Below are positions 24,484 through 31,500 of a stretch of DNA of 33,589 nt, one piece after another. Origin of the DNA: Rhodomicrobium udaipurense JA643 (GTDB lineage Bacteria; Pseudomonadota; Alphaproteobacteria; Rhizobiales; Rhodomicrobiaceae); assembly GCF_000636015.1 (NCBI RefSeq), contig NZ_JFZJ01000025.1:1-33589 (forward strand), in the 5' to 3' direction. Under the pieces are notes generated by a model. It was not told the DNA's origin, did not search any database, and saw only the letters and a list, made by a program, of their open reading frames with translations. The first letter of the stretch is position 1. The number at the start of each line of letters is the position of its first letter. The position numbers were made by a program, and so were the translations under genes.

Positions 24484-24555
24484 CTAGTGGAGCGAATTTG
24501 ACATTTGCCCGCGATGGTCAACAAACTGATGCAAATGTCGGAATCGGACCACCAG
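24484..24555. repeat. Palindromic dispersed repeat, copy 3, between sctD and sctV
   Basis: The left end is CTAGTGGAGCGAATTTGACA (as in copy 2) and the right end reads GCAAATGTCGGAATCGGACC then ACCAG (as in copy 1), so this copy is a hybrid of the two arm types. It fills most of the 124-bp sctD-sctV gap and would form a stem in the mRNA, possibly lowering read-through into sctV. Confidence 0.7.
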
Positions 24556-24563
24556 GCCGAAAA

Positions 24564-25424
24564 TCAGAGTTCGAGAGTTATGACGTCATGGTTCCTGCGC
24601 AGAGTGACGCGTCGGTCCTCGATCTTTTCCACGATCCAGCCATCCTTGAGGAACGCGCCCTCGAAATATTTGTCGCCGTGATCGTCGATGAGATAGGGCC
24701 TGCTGCCCGCCCAGACCGCCTGAACTCCGATGGGAGCAACTTGCGCTTTCGGAGCAGCAATCGTCACTTCGGATTGGAGCGTCACCCGCTGGCCGTAGGT
24801 GCTGTCGAACCAGAGTTGTGTAGCGCGCCATGCATCCAGCGCATTTTGCCGGACGATGCCTCGCGCCACGACAGCGCCATCGCCCGCCACAACGTCGACA
24901 CCGTGAAAGCCGGCCGACTGAAGGTGCTGGTGCAGCGCAACCGTGGCTTCCTGCACCGCCGACGAATCCGGCCGCGCATATGCGACCTGAACGGCGGAGG
25001 CATGCTTGCCCTGAGAACCGTCAAGCGCGGGCCGCGCCGCACCGAGCCAGATCTGTATTGCCGAGGCCGCGATCAGTATGCCGACGCCGATGCTCATGAT
25101 CGCCGGCATGCCGAGACCGAAAGGTCGCCCATCGCCGACGCATTCGATTTCGACGCCGCCGAACGACAAACGCGCCGGATAAACGGCCTTTGTCCTCTGA
25201 CCGACGCCCACCGCCCGTCCGCCGATCGTCACGTTCGGCCCGACGGCCTCCACCTCGATGAAAAAGCGGCCGGCGACAAGACGCACCTCGACCGGAGCGA
25301 CCGAGTCATCCGTGAGCACAAGGTCGGAGCCGATTGCGCTTCCGACGGAGATTTCGGTGGAAGGCATGGCTCCCGAGGCGCCGGCATGCCGTCCGGAAAG
25401 GACGCGAAAAACGGCGGCGGTCAT
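24564..25424 (-). CDS. sctD: T3SS inner-membrane ring protein SctD (y4yQ-like)
   Basis: The product is 286 residues. ATG 25424 (MTAAVFRVLSGRHAGA) is preferred; the longer frame begins at a TTG inside a TATATT-like promoter element. Residues 1-95 form an FHA-like domain (SVGSAIGSDLVLTDDSVAPVEVRL), then comes one transmembrane helix (about 103-127, GMPAIMSIGVGILIAASAIQIWL). A short periplasmic part follows with one or two BON-like ring modules (HQHLQSAGFHGVDVVAGDGAVVARG). This is shorter than YscD (about 420) but fits rhizobial SctD. It is first in the sctD-sctV-tadD unit. Confidence 0.87.
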   Translation of the reverse strand: MTAAVFRVLSGRHAGASGAMPSTEISVGSAIGSDLVLTDDSVAPVEVRLVAGRFFIEVEAVGPNVTIGGRAVGVGQRTKAVYPARLSFGGVEIECVGDGRPFGLGMPAIMSIGVGILIAASAIQIWLGAARPALDGSQGKHASAVQVAYARPDSSAVQEATVALHQHLQSAGFHGVDVVAGDGAVVARGIVRQNALDAWRATQLWFDSTYGQRVTLQSEVTIAAPKAQVAPIGVQAVWAGSRPYLIDDHGDKYFEGAFLKDGWIVEKIEDRRVTLRRNHDVITLEL

Positions 25425-25689
25425 GGGCGGGCGCTCCGCAAGACTTGTCGACGCAATATAAAACAATGAGATAAGGCGCTTCCGCGACTTCGTTTGAACC
25501 AGAAACGCTCCAGCGCCCCGCCACCAATGCCCGTAAAGCCCATTTGTGCCTCTCGTTCAAAAGAACGGCCTTGAAAGCCGCCCAGACTCCGCGCCTGCCG
25601 CCCATTGCGGGTAAGCAACACTACGTTACAAATGCGAAACTTATTTTACAAAAACGCGACGATGCAGTGCCTCAATTGCCTGATTTACG

Positions 25690-25724
25690 GCAAAAAAGGA
25701 AAAGGCCGCGTCTCGCGCGGCCTT
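25690..25724 (-). terminator. Rho-independent terminator after the needle-like gene
   Basis: The stem AAGGCCGCG / CGCGGCCTT (25702-25710, 25716-25724) has loop TCTCG; in minus-strand direction it is followed by TTTTCCTTTTTTG. It is placed 31 bases after the stop of the gene at 25755. Confidence 0.88.
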
Positions 25725-25754
25725 CCCTTATCCAGCTTTCGCTTAGCCCGCAGC

Positions 25755-25943
25755 TTATTGCGGAACCTTGGAAGCAGCTTCCTTCATCGCGTTGCCGAGG
25801 GTGTTGATCGCGGTCGTCGCGGCCGACACCTTCGTGGCATATTCGAACATCGCCTTCTGGAATTCCAACGCGTCCTGAGTCGTGTCGCCTTGCAGGGTCG
25901 GCTGCGTGAAATTGGTATTGATGGAATCCATACCACCGGACAT
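25755..25943 (-). CDS. Needle-like small protein, SctF candidate
   Basis: The product is 62 residues. AGGAGAG precedes the ATG by 4 bases, a strong start. There is no signal peptide. The sequence is a Thr/Gln-rich N-terminus, then an amphipathic helix with a short break (DALEFQKAMFEYATKVSAAT, then TAINTLGNAMKEAASKV). Size, helix-turn-helix character and a hydrophobic C-terminal helix suit T3SS needle subunits (YscF, NopA-like pilus subunits), although I see no diagnostic family motif. Nearly the same sequence is the C-terminus of the VWD-like protein at 18137-19078. It is followed by a strong terminator and lies in a unit with the 54-residue gene upstream. Confidence 0.68.
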   Translation of the reverse strand: MSGGMDSINTNFTQPTLQGDTTQDALEFQKAMFEYATKVSAATTAINTLGNAMKEAASKVPQ

Positions 25944-26029
25944 GGCTCTCTCCTATTCGCTGATAATCGAACTGAGGCCGCAACCTCGTCTCACGGGTTC
26001 AGTATTGCCTTGCGGGGCGTAGCTGCTTG

Positions 26030-26194
26030 TTATTTGCCTGCCTTTTCAGCCTGCTGCTGCATCTGTTGAGCCTGCTGCATCAGCATCTGGCTGAACGACT
26101 GGATCATCTTCTCAATGCCTTGTTCGACCTGGTTCGAACCGCCAAGAAGATTGCTGACCGCTGAAACGGCGGACAGAGCGCCCAGAACTTCCAT
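26030..26194 (-). CDS. 54-residue Gln/Met-rich small protein
   Basis: GAGGGTGACA directly precedes the ATG at 26194. The product begins MEVLGALSAVSAVSNLLGG, a hydrophobic, Ala/Ser-rich start without a basic N-region, then a helix with a run of Gln and Met (MLMQQAQQMQQQAEKAGK). It precedes the needle-like gene by 86 bp on the same strand and has a tts-like box 50 bp upstream. It may be a secreted filament or rod component, or a needle partner. I recognise no family. Confidence 0.65.
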   Translation of the reverse strand: MEVLGALSAVSAVSNLLGGSNQVEQGIEKMIQSFSQMLMQQAQQMQQQAEKAGK

Positions 26195-26243
26195 TGTCAC
26201 CCTCGTTGTTTCGTTGGTGGTGAGGACGTTTTATCGGATGAAA

Positions 26244-26259
26244 CTGACGAAAACCTGTC
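26244..26259 (-). promoter_or_regulatory. tts-box-like site upstream of the needle operon
   Basis: CTGACGAAAACCTGTC on the + strand is identical to the site at 6012 and lies 50 bp upstream of the ATG at 26194. In gene direction it is GACAGGTTTTCGTCAG, followed after 8 bases by GATAAA, a possible weak -10. Confidence 0.65.
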
Positions 26260-26336
26260 GATCTCAGCTGTCGCGCATCAATTTGCAAAAAGAGCTGCTG
26301 ACGCAAAAAAATGGCCACACCATAGCGGGGTCGTCG

Positions 26337-26711
26337 TTATGCTTTGACTGTGCTATCGGCGTTGCGCGCTTCGGCGGCGGCAATGAAACGGTCCACTTTT
26401 TCGAGAAGAGGCTTGCTTTCCTCTCGGAAAACCCGAAGATTTTCTGAGAGCATCTCAAAAACCGCGTCCTGCTGTTCCTGGGAGAGCCCCGGTTTCTGAA
26501 GCTGCTCTGAAAGAGCGACCATATTCACCCATGCATCGTCCGCGCGTTCGAGCGCCGCGCGATCCGGCCGGAACGTGTCCGAATCCGCCTGCGTTTTCGC
26601 GTTCGACAGTGCGGCTTCGAAAGCGGCCGCCTCGACGCTTGAAATATCTTCCCGATGAGCGGCTGGGGGTTGAGTAACCGCGGTGGAGCCTATGTTAAAG
26701 ATCGGTCTCAC
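26337..26711 (-). CDS. Small acidic helical protein of unknown function in the T3SS cluster
   Basis: The product is 124 residues and starts at GTG 26711; AAGGA lies about 9 bases upstream. There is no signal peptide. It is mostly helical and acidic (VEAAAFEAALSNAKTQADS, LSQEQQDAVFEMLSENLRVF, LLEKVDRFIAAAEARNADS). Its position between the needle-like genes and the regulator suggests a cytoplasmic T3SS accessory, such as a needle chaperone or early substrate. Composition and size fit either. I know no matching family. Confidence 0.62.
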   Translation of the reverse strand: MRPIFNIGSTAVTQPPAAHREDISSVEAAAFEAALSNAKTQADSDTFRPDRAALERADDAWVNMVALSEQLQKPGLSQEQQDAVFEMLSENLRVFREESKPLLEKVDRFIAAAEARNADSTVKA

Positions 26712-26810
26712 GGCACATAATCCTTCAAGAGCGGTCTGCCTGAGTGCCGCACGGTGCGGCTTGAATGAACATTTGTCCGACAGCTATCATGGCTGTCCTC
26801 CGCATCATCG

Positions 26811-27497
26811 TCACGGCTGTTCGCTGGAAATCGGCTGAAGACGGTAGCCGACGCCGCGGATGGTGCGTATCTCGACATCGGCCCCGGCCTGCTGAAGCGC
26901 GCGGCGCAGGCGGCTCATACGCACCTCGATCGTGTTGGGGCAAACCTCTCCGAAAGTCCCGTACGCTGCCGTTTCAAGGAAGTTGCGCCTCACCGTTCTG
27001 TTGAAGCTCGCCATGAGGTGTTCGAGAATATCGAGTTCCCTCCGCGGAAGCGCCAGCATCGCGCTTGCGCAACTCACTTCGCGAGCCTCGATGTCGAAAC
27101 GCAGATTGCCTGCATCGACGATCCCCGGCTTGAGCATGGGGGCGCGCCGCAAAATGGCGCGCACCTTGGCAACGAGCTCGCGAGCATCGATGGTATCGAT
27201 GACGCAGTCGTCCGCTCCATATTCGAAGGCACGGATCCGCTTTTCGAGATCATGCGCTGGGGTCACGAGCACGAACGGGGTCGTCACGCCGACCGAGCGC
27301 TGGTCGCGCAGCCAGCCAACAGCATCGCCCCCCGGCAGCCGGCTATCCACCAGCATCATTTGGTAGGCCATTTGCGCGACAGCTTCCTTGCCATCCGAAA
27401 GATGGTTGAACCGGTCGAAATTGAACCCGTCTGTTTTCAAGGCCGATATCCAGGGCGTGCGTTGACTCGAAGGCGCATCCAGTACCAAAAGCCGCAT
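26811..27497 (-). CDS. ttsI: OmpR-family response regulator, TtsI-like
   Basis: The product is 228 residues. The receiver domain (1-115) keeps the phosphoacceptor position Asp51 (MMLVDSRLPGG) and the LVTPAHD strand. It has only one acidic residue where two are usual (VLDA, residues 5-8), and the conserved Lys in GADDYLxKP is replaced (GADDCVIDT). A winged-helix output domain (about 125-222) carries LPRRELDILEHLM, TIEVRMSRLRRALQQAGADV and IRTIRGVGYRL. In rhizobia the T3SS is activated by TtsI, a regulator of this type and length that binds tts boxes. No histidine kinase gene is adjacent. A box lies 193 bp upstream, suggesting autoregulation. The orthology to TtsI is inferred from context and architecture. 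Confidence 0.78.
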   Translation of the reverse strand: MRLLVLDAPSSQRTPWISALKTDGFNFDRFNHLSDGKEAVAQMAYQMMLVDSRLPGGDAVGWLRDQRSVGVTTPFVLVTPAHDLEKRIRAFEYGADDCVIDTIDARELVAKVRAILRRAPMLKPGIVDAGNLRFDIEAREVSCASAMLALPRRELDILEHLMASFNRTVRRNFLETAAYGTFGEVCPNTIEVRMSRLRRALQQAGADVEIRTIRGVGYRLQPISSEQP

Positions 27498-27689
27498 TGC
27501 CGGTTCCCTGCGAACGTCGCCACAAGCTCATGCAAGTTTGCATGTAATCCGGGGATCATGGGCGAGAAGCTTGACAGCGATGCGAACATGCAAGCATTTG
27601 AAAAATAGCTATTCTCCGGTGGCAATAGTGTTTTGCGTAGCCGAAGCCTCGCGAAAACACCGTCGCCATCTGCAACATATCGCGTGTAC

Positions 27690-27705
27690 CTGACTGAAAC
27701 CTGTC
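27690..27705 (-). promoter_or_regulatory. tts-box-like site upstream of the regulator gene
   Basis: CTGACTGAAACCTGTC on the + strand has the same orientation relative to the leftward regulator gene as the other four boxes. It lies 193 bp from the ATG at 27497, so a longer leader is implied. It is also 234 bp upstream of cas3 but in the opposite orientation, so I assign it to the regulator. Confidence 0.5.
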
Positions 27706-27864
27706 GCCTTTCAGCGGGTGACGCAGCCTACGGCGGCCCGGCAAGAGGTTGGAGGCTGCAATCGGAGTTCGGGGCGCCAGTCTTGATCCCGCGCGCACAT
27801 GCCGGTTGCCATGTCCCAGCGCACCGCTTTGCGGAGGTTTGTGGAAAGAGTGCAAACGTCCAAT

Positions 27865-27896
27865 TTCGGCTTGATCGCGTGTGCGATCAAGCCGAA
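27865..27896. other. 14-bp perfect palindromic hairpin upstream of cas3
   Basis: The arms TTCGGCTTGATCGC (27865-27878) and GCGATCAAGCCGAA (27883-27896) flank GTGT. It ends 42 bp before the cas3 start. There is no T-run after it on the + strand (CTAATTATATTG follows). It could be an operator, a leader-RNA stem controlling cas3, or an insulating terminator. The rest of 27498-27938 shows no gene. Confidence 0.6.
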
Positions 27897-27938
27897 CTAA
27901 TTATATTGATTGTAAGTAATATTTCAGGAAAGTATCCG

Positions 27939-30635
27939 GTGGACATTTTTTCCTTCTGGGCGAAGTCCCAACTCAGCGCTGACGGCTCGCTTCAGTTGCA
28001 CGCACTCCCGTGCCATCTGCTTGATGTCGCGGCCGTTGCCGATGTACTGCTGGAACGTTTCCCGAAACGCCTCGAACGGCTCGCGGCGCTTCTCGACTCT
28101 GATCCGCAAGCGCTTCGCGGCCTCATCGTGCGGCTCGCCGCGCTGCACGATCTCGGTAAATTTCATCCCGATTTCCAGTCGAAGCTTCCTGATCGCTGCG
28201 CGGAGGAACTTCGCCGCTTCACGGGCACGGGAGAGGCACCGCTGCACCACACGTTGCTTGGTTTCGAGATCGCCGACCGTCTGCGCCTCGCCACCCGTTT
28301 TGAAGCGCAACTGCCCGCCGTTCCCAAAAGCGCTATCAGGCTGCTTCTCACCTCGGTCATGTCTCATCATGGCCGACCGATGGAGAGACCGGCCAATGCG
28401 ACCCACTGGCGGCGGAGCGTCGAAACGATAACGCCCCCGATCAACGATTTCATCGACCGCGCTTTCGCGCTGATCCCCTGCTCCAGCCCCGTGCTTCGCG
28501 GAGAGCCCTCCGCGAGCCAGATCGCGGCCTTCTCCTGGGCGCTTGCTGGCCTAGTGGTCCTCGCCGACTGGATCGGCTCGAATGAGGACTACTTTAAGTA
28601 TCGCAAGACGGTCGACGATCTGTCCGACTACTGGCTCCATGCGCGCAGTCAGGCGGCGGAGGCGGTGGAAAAGGCCGGGCTCATGCCCGCTTCTGCGCGC
28701 GAGGCTTTCCATCCTTCGAACCTGCTGCCCAAAGGCAGGGGGCGTGCCGAACTAAGCCCGCTGCAAAAGGCTGCCGCAGCCATCCCGATCGCCGCGGGAC
28801 CGAATTTGTTCATAGTCGAGGATATGACGGGCGCGGGAAAGACAGAGGCTGCGCTGATCCTGGCCGAGCGCCTCCTCGCCGCCGACGCTGCGAGCGGCAT
28901 TTACTTCGCGCTGCCGACCATGGCTACATCGAACGCCATGTACGGCCGGATGGCTGGTGTTTATCGCGGACTGTTCGCGCAGAATGCTGCGCCGTCTCTT
29001 GTGCTCGCGCATGGACGTCGCGATCTCGACGACCGGTTCACAGGCTCGATCCTGGACGCCGATACCTTAAAGCCCGTGAGCCATCCGGCTAGCGAAGACA
29101 ATGAGACGGCGCAGCACGCCTGTGCAAGCTGGATCGCCGACGACCGGCGCAAGGCGTTCTTCGCGCATGTCGGCGTCGGCACGGTCGATCAGGCGCTTCT
29201 CTCAGTATTGCCGCGCAAATATCAGGCGCTTCGTCTTTGGGCGCTCGCTGACCGCGTGCTGATCGTGGACGAGGCGCACAGTTATGACGCTTACGTTTCC
29301 CGCGAGCTTGAGCGTCTGATCGAGTTTCACGCGGCGCTCGGCGGGTCGACCATCATCCTGTCGGCCACGCTCGCGGAGGATACGCGCAACAGGCTCGTCA
29401 ACGCGTGGCGCAAGGGCTCGGGCGGTGAGCCCGCATTGTTGTCGAGCGCCGCCTATCCGCTGATTACCGCCGTCGCGCGCGGCGCATGCGAGGAGATGCC
29501 GGTCGACGCCCGCAAGGAGCTGTGCCGGAGCGTTCCGGTCCGCCGCATTGCCACGTTCGATGAGGCCGTCGCGCATGTGGTGGCTTTCGCCCGTGACGGC
29601 GCGCCGGTCGCGTGGATCAGAAATGCGGTGGACGACGCCATCGAAGCCTGCGAGGCGCTGGAGAAGGCGGGGCTTGAGCCGCTTCTTCTGCATGCGCGCT
29701 TCGCGATGGGCGATCGCATCGACCGCGAGGCGAAGATTCAGACGATGCTGGGGCGCGACAGCACGCCCGAGCAACGTCGCGGTTTCGTGCTGGTTGGCAC
29801 GCAGATTCTGGAACAGTCCCTCGATTACGATGTCGACGCGATGGTGAGCGACCTCGCCCCAGTCGATCTCATCATCCAGCGCGCGGGCAGGCTCTGGCGG
29901 CATCCCGGCCGCGAAGGACGCCTCGCGCCGCGCGAATTGCTGATCTTCTCGCCGGACACGGACGGCGCGGTGGATGCCGACTGGTATCGCGGCATGAGCC
30001 CGCGCGCCGCCGCCGTTTACGATCATCACGGCTTTGTCTGGCGTTCGGCTGGCGCGCTGTTCGATGCGGGCGAAATCCGCGCGCCAGAGGGGCTGCGCGA
30101 TCTTATCGCGAAGGTTTACGGGACCGACGCGCCAGAATTTCCACCTGCGCTGGAAGCCGCGTCGATGAAAGCTGAGGCGAAGGCGATGTCCGGCAAGTCT
30201 ATGGCCGAAATCAACCTACTGACGCTTGAGAAGGGCTACGGCGGCGATAATGCGGGTTGGACCTCAGACGTGGAGATTTCAACGCGGCTCGAGGATGGGC
30301 CATCGGTGACGTTCAGGCTCGCGCGGCTGGCAGGCGGCGCGGTCGTGCCGTGGTGCAAGCCGACAGGCTGCTGTGCGGCGGCGCTTCGGCGTGCATGGGC
30401 GCTGTCCGAGGTGCGCGTGCAGGAACGGCTTGCGAAGGGTGTGCCGGAGCCGGAGGGCGAACTCGCCCGCGCCATCGACGCCGCGAAGAAGGACTGGGGC
30501 AAGTGGGAGCAGGAGATCCCGCTGCTGCTTCTGGAGCGAGGCGAGGGCGAACCATGGCGGGGAGTTGTGCTGCGGAAGGATGGCCCGGCGACGGCTCTTT
30601 ATGATGATCGACTGGGGCTGCGGTTCGAGGCGTGA
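27939..30635 (+). CDS. cas3: CRISPR-associated nuclease-helicase Cas3, type I-E
   Basis: The product is 898 residues. GTG 27939 is chosen: AGGAAAG lies 8 bases upstream and the product starts like I-E Cas3 (MDIFSFWAKS...LHALPCHLLDVAAVADVLL). The longer open frame from 27633 reads through the palindrome. The N-terminal HD nuclease has His70-Asp71 in RLAALHDLGKFHPDF. The superfamily 2 helicase has Walker A EDMTGAGKTEAAL (about 294-306), Walker B VDEAHSYDAYVS (about 443), a SATL motif and the C-terminal RAGRLWRHPGREG. Length matches E. coli Cas3 (about 888). It degrades DNA bound by Cascade. cas3 leads the locus, followed by the mini-CRISPR and casA/casB. Confidence 0.95.
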   Translation: MDIFSFWAKSQLSADGSLQLHALPCHLLDVAAVADVLLERFPKRLERLAALLDSDPQALRGLIVRLAALHDLGKFHPDFQSKLPDRCAEELRRFTGTGEAPLHHTLLGFEIADRLRLATRFEAQLPAVPKSAIRLLLTSVMSHHGRPMERPANATHWRRSVETITPPINDFIDRAFALIPCSSPVLRGEPSASQIAAFSWALAGLVVLADWIGSNEDYFKYRKTVDDLSDYWLHARSQAAEAVEKAGLMPASAREAFHPSNLLPKGRGRAELSPLQKAAAAIPIAAGPNLFIVEDMTGAGKTEAALILAERLLAADAASGIYFALPTMATSNAMYGRMAGVYRGLFAQNAAPSLVLAHGRRDLDDRFTGSILDADTLKPVSHPASEDNETAQHACASWIADDRRKAFFAHVGVGTVDQALLSVLPRKYQALRLWALADRVLIVDEAHSYDAYVSRELERLIEFHAALGGSTIILSATLAEDTRNRLVNAWRKGSGGEPALLSSAAYPLITAVARGACEEMPVDARKELCRSVPVRRIATFDEAVAHVVAFARDGAPVAWIRNAVDDAIEACEALEKAGLEPLLLHARFAMGDRIDREAKIQTMLGRDSTPEQRRGFVLVGTQILEQSLDYDVDAMVSDLAPVDLIIQRAGRLWRHPGREGRLAPRELLIFSPDTDGAVDADWYRGMSPRAAAVYDHHGFVWRSAGALFDAGEIRAPEGLRDLIAKVYGTDAPEFPPALEAASMKAEAKAMSGKSMAEINLLTLEKGYGGDNAGWTSDVEISTRLEDGPSVTFRLARLAGGAVVPWCKPTGCCAAALRRAWALSEVRVQERLAKGVPEPEGELARAIDAAKKDWGKWEQEIPLLLLERGEGEPWRGVVLRKDGPATALYDDRLGLRFEA

Positions 30636-30827
30636 GCGGCGGCGTTGCGGATGAAGGTTGATGCAGCGTTACCCGATCTTAAGGAGGGCACCGGCGGCAG
30701 ATGGCGTTGAGGTGTCGGCCGCCTTTGGGGCGTTTGTCTCGTGGCATTCTGCCGACGCCATGCGGGCCACATCCCACCAGATGCCAGCGCCCGTTTGACA
30801 GGCTCGCACGAACGATTTAGCGTCCAG

Positions 30828-30905
30828 CTTGTCCTCGCCCACGCGGGGATGAACCGTCCCATGTGCTACGGCTCATAAGTTCCCTGCCCACGCGGGGATA
30901 AAGTG
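30828..30905 (+). CRISPR. Degenerate two-repeat mini-CRISPR of I-E type
   Basis: Repeat 1 (30828-30856) carries GCCCACGCGGGGATGAACCG and repeat 2 (30877-30905) carries GCCCACGCGGGGATAAAGTG; both resemble the 29-nt I-E repeat whose 3' end (ATGAACCG here) becomes the crRNA 5' handle. The pseudo-spacer between them is only 20 nt instead of about 32, and both repeats deviate at the 5' end and in repeat 2's 3' end. There are no more units. Position between cas3 and casA, rather than after cas2, is unusual. The region before it (30636-30827) has no convincing gene or clear leader. Confidence 0.75.
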
Positions 30906-30906
30906 G

Positions 30907-30923
30907 AAGTCCCATGTGCTACG
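30907..30923 (+). promoter_or_regulatory. Putative target of the mini-CRISPR pseudo-spacer, with AAG PAM
   Basis: AAG (30907-30909) is followed by TCCCATGTGCTACG (30910-30923), identical to the first 14 nt of the pseudo-spacer at 30857-30870. The pseudo-spacer itself follows repeat 1, whereas this copy follows AAG, the classic I-E PAM on the correct side. Beyond 14 nt the two sequences differ. Confidence 0.6.
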
Positions 30924-30933
30924 TAAAGCGCGC

Positions 30934-30962
30934 TTGACTTTCTTTACTGATCCGAATAGAAA
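30934..30962 (+). promoter_or_regulatory. Sigma70-like promoter in front of the small ORF and casA
   Basis: TTGACT (30934-30939), a 17-bp spacer and TAGAAA (30957-30962) are visible. A Cascade complex bound over a full 32-nt target from 30910 would cover the -35 element. Confidence 0.5.
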
Positions 30963-31075
30963 CAATCTGTGTTCGGAAAATGAACATAAAAAAACCGGCG
31001 ATGGGGCCAACCATCCCGGTTCTTGACCGCCTAAAAGCCATTAGCCGCAAAGCGCAGACATTAAGGAGGTTCCTC

Positions 31076-31387
31076 TTGAATACCGTCATCGACGACGAAC
31101 CGCAACGCAATTTTGCGGAAAACATCATTTTGTCTGAAGAACAGGTCGCGGAAATCAAGGCACGACATGAACGTCGTGAAACTCCGGCTCAGATCGGCAT
31201 CGCCATGGAACTGGCGCCGGAATATGTGTTCGCGGCCCTGATAGACCAGCAATACGCATACATTCCTGCGATTGATCTCGGTCTTCTGCCTCAGCCCGAT
31301 GTCCACTTCCCGGATCCTAGTCTCGTTCAGTTCCGGCAGTCGTTCCGTGCAATGAGCGAGGCCGCAAGGCGACTCTGCCTCATCTGA
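31076..31387 (+). CDS. Small protein between cas3 and casA, possible HTH regulator
   Basis: The product is 103 residues from TTG 31076, which follows a perfect AAGGAGG by 6-7 bases. An in-frame ATG at 30980 would add 32 residues but lacks a ribosome-binding site. The segment ILSEEQVAEIKARHERRETPAQIGIAMELAPEYVFAAL could be a helix-turn-helix of the kind seen in small DNA-binding proteins. The rest (IPAIDLGLLPQPDVHFPDP...FRAMSEAARRLCLI) is unfamiliar. It is not a known Cas protein. Lying downstream of the targeted promoter and 113 bp before casA, it is a candidate cas regulator, or less likely a toxin of a CreT-like pair. Confidence 0.6.
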   Translation: MNTVIDDEPQRNFAENIILSEEQVAEIKARHERRETPAQIGIAMELAPEYVFAALIDQQYAYIPAIDLGLLPQPDVHFPDPSLVQFRQSFRAMSEAARRLCLI

Positions 31388-31436
31388 GGAGGCACGCCTC
31401 ATATACCAGTCGACAAGCCTGATTCGAGGCTTTCCG

Positions 31437-31458
31437 GTGAGCGCGACTCAGCGCTCAC
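31437..31458. other. 8-bp inverted repeat upstream of casA
   Basis: GTGAGCGC / GCGCTCAC flank GACTCA, 42 bp before the casA ATG. It may be an operator or an RNA stem in the leader of casA. Confidence 0.45.
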
Positions 31459-31500
31459 TGACTGAATATTTGCGCCCATTTGACAAAAGAGAGTTTCATC

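Noticed and set aside
27633..27938. N-terminal extension of cas3 by 102 residues
   Set aside because: It reads through the perfect palindrome and a regulatory box, has no family similarity, and a well-spaced ribosome-binding site precedes GTG 27939 where the Cas3 family start lies.
30599..30862. Minus-strand ORF containing RFIPAWA
   Set aside because: This peptide is the known artefact of translating type I-E CRISPR repeats; the ORF covers the cas3 end and the mini-CRISPR.
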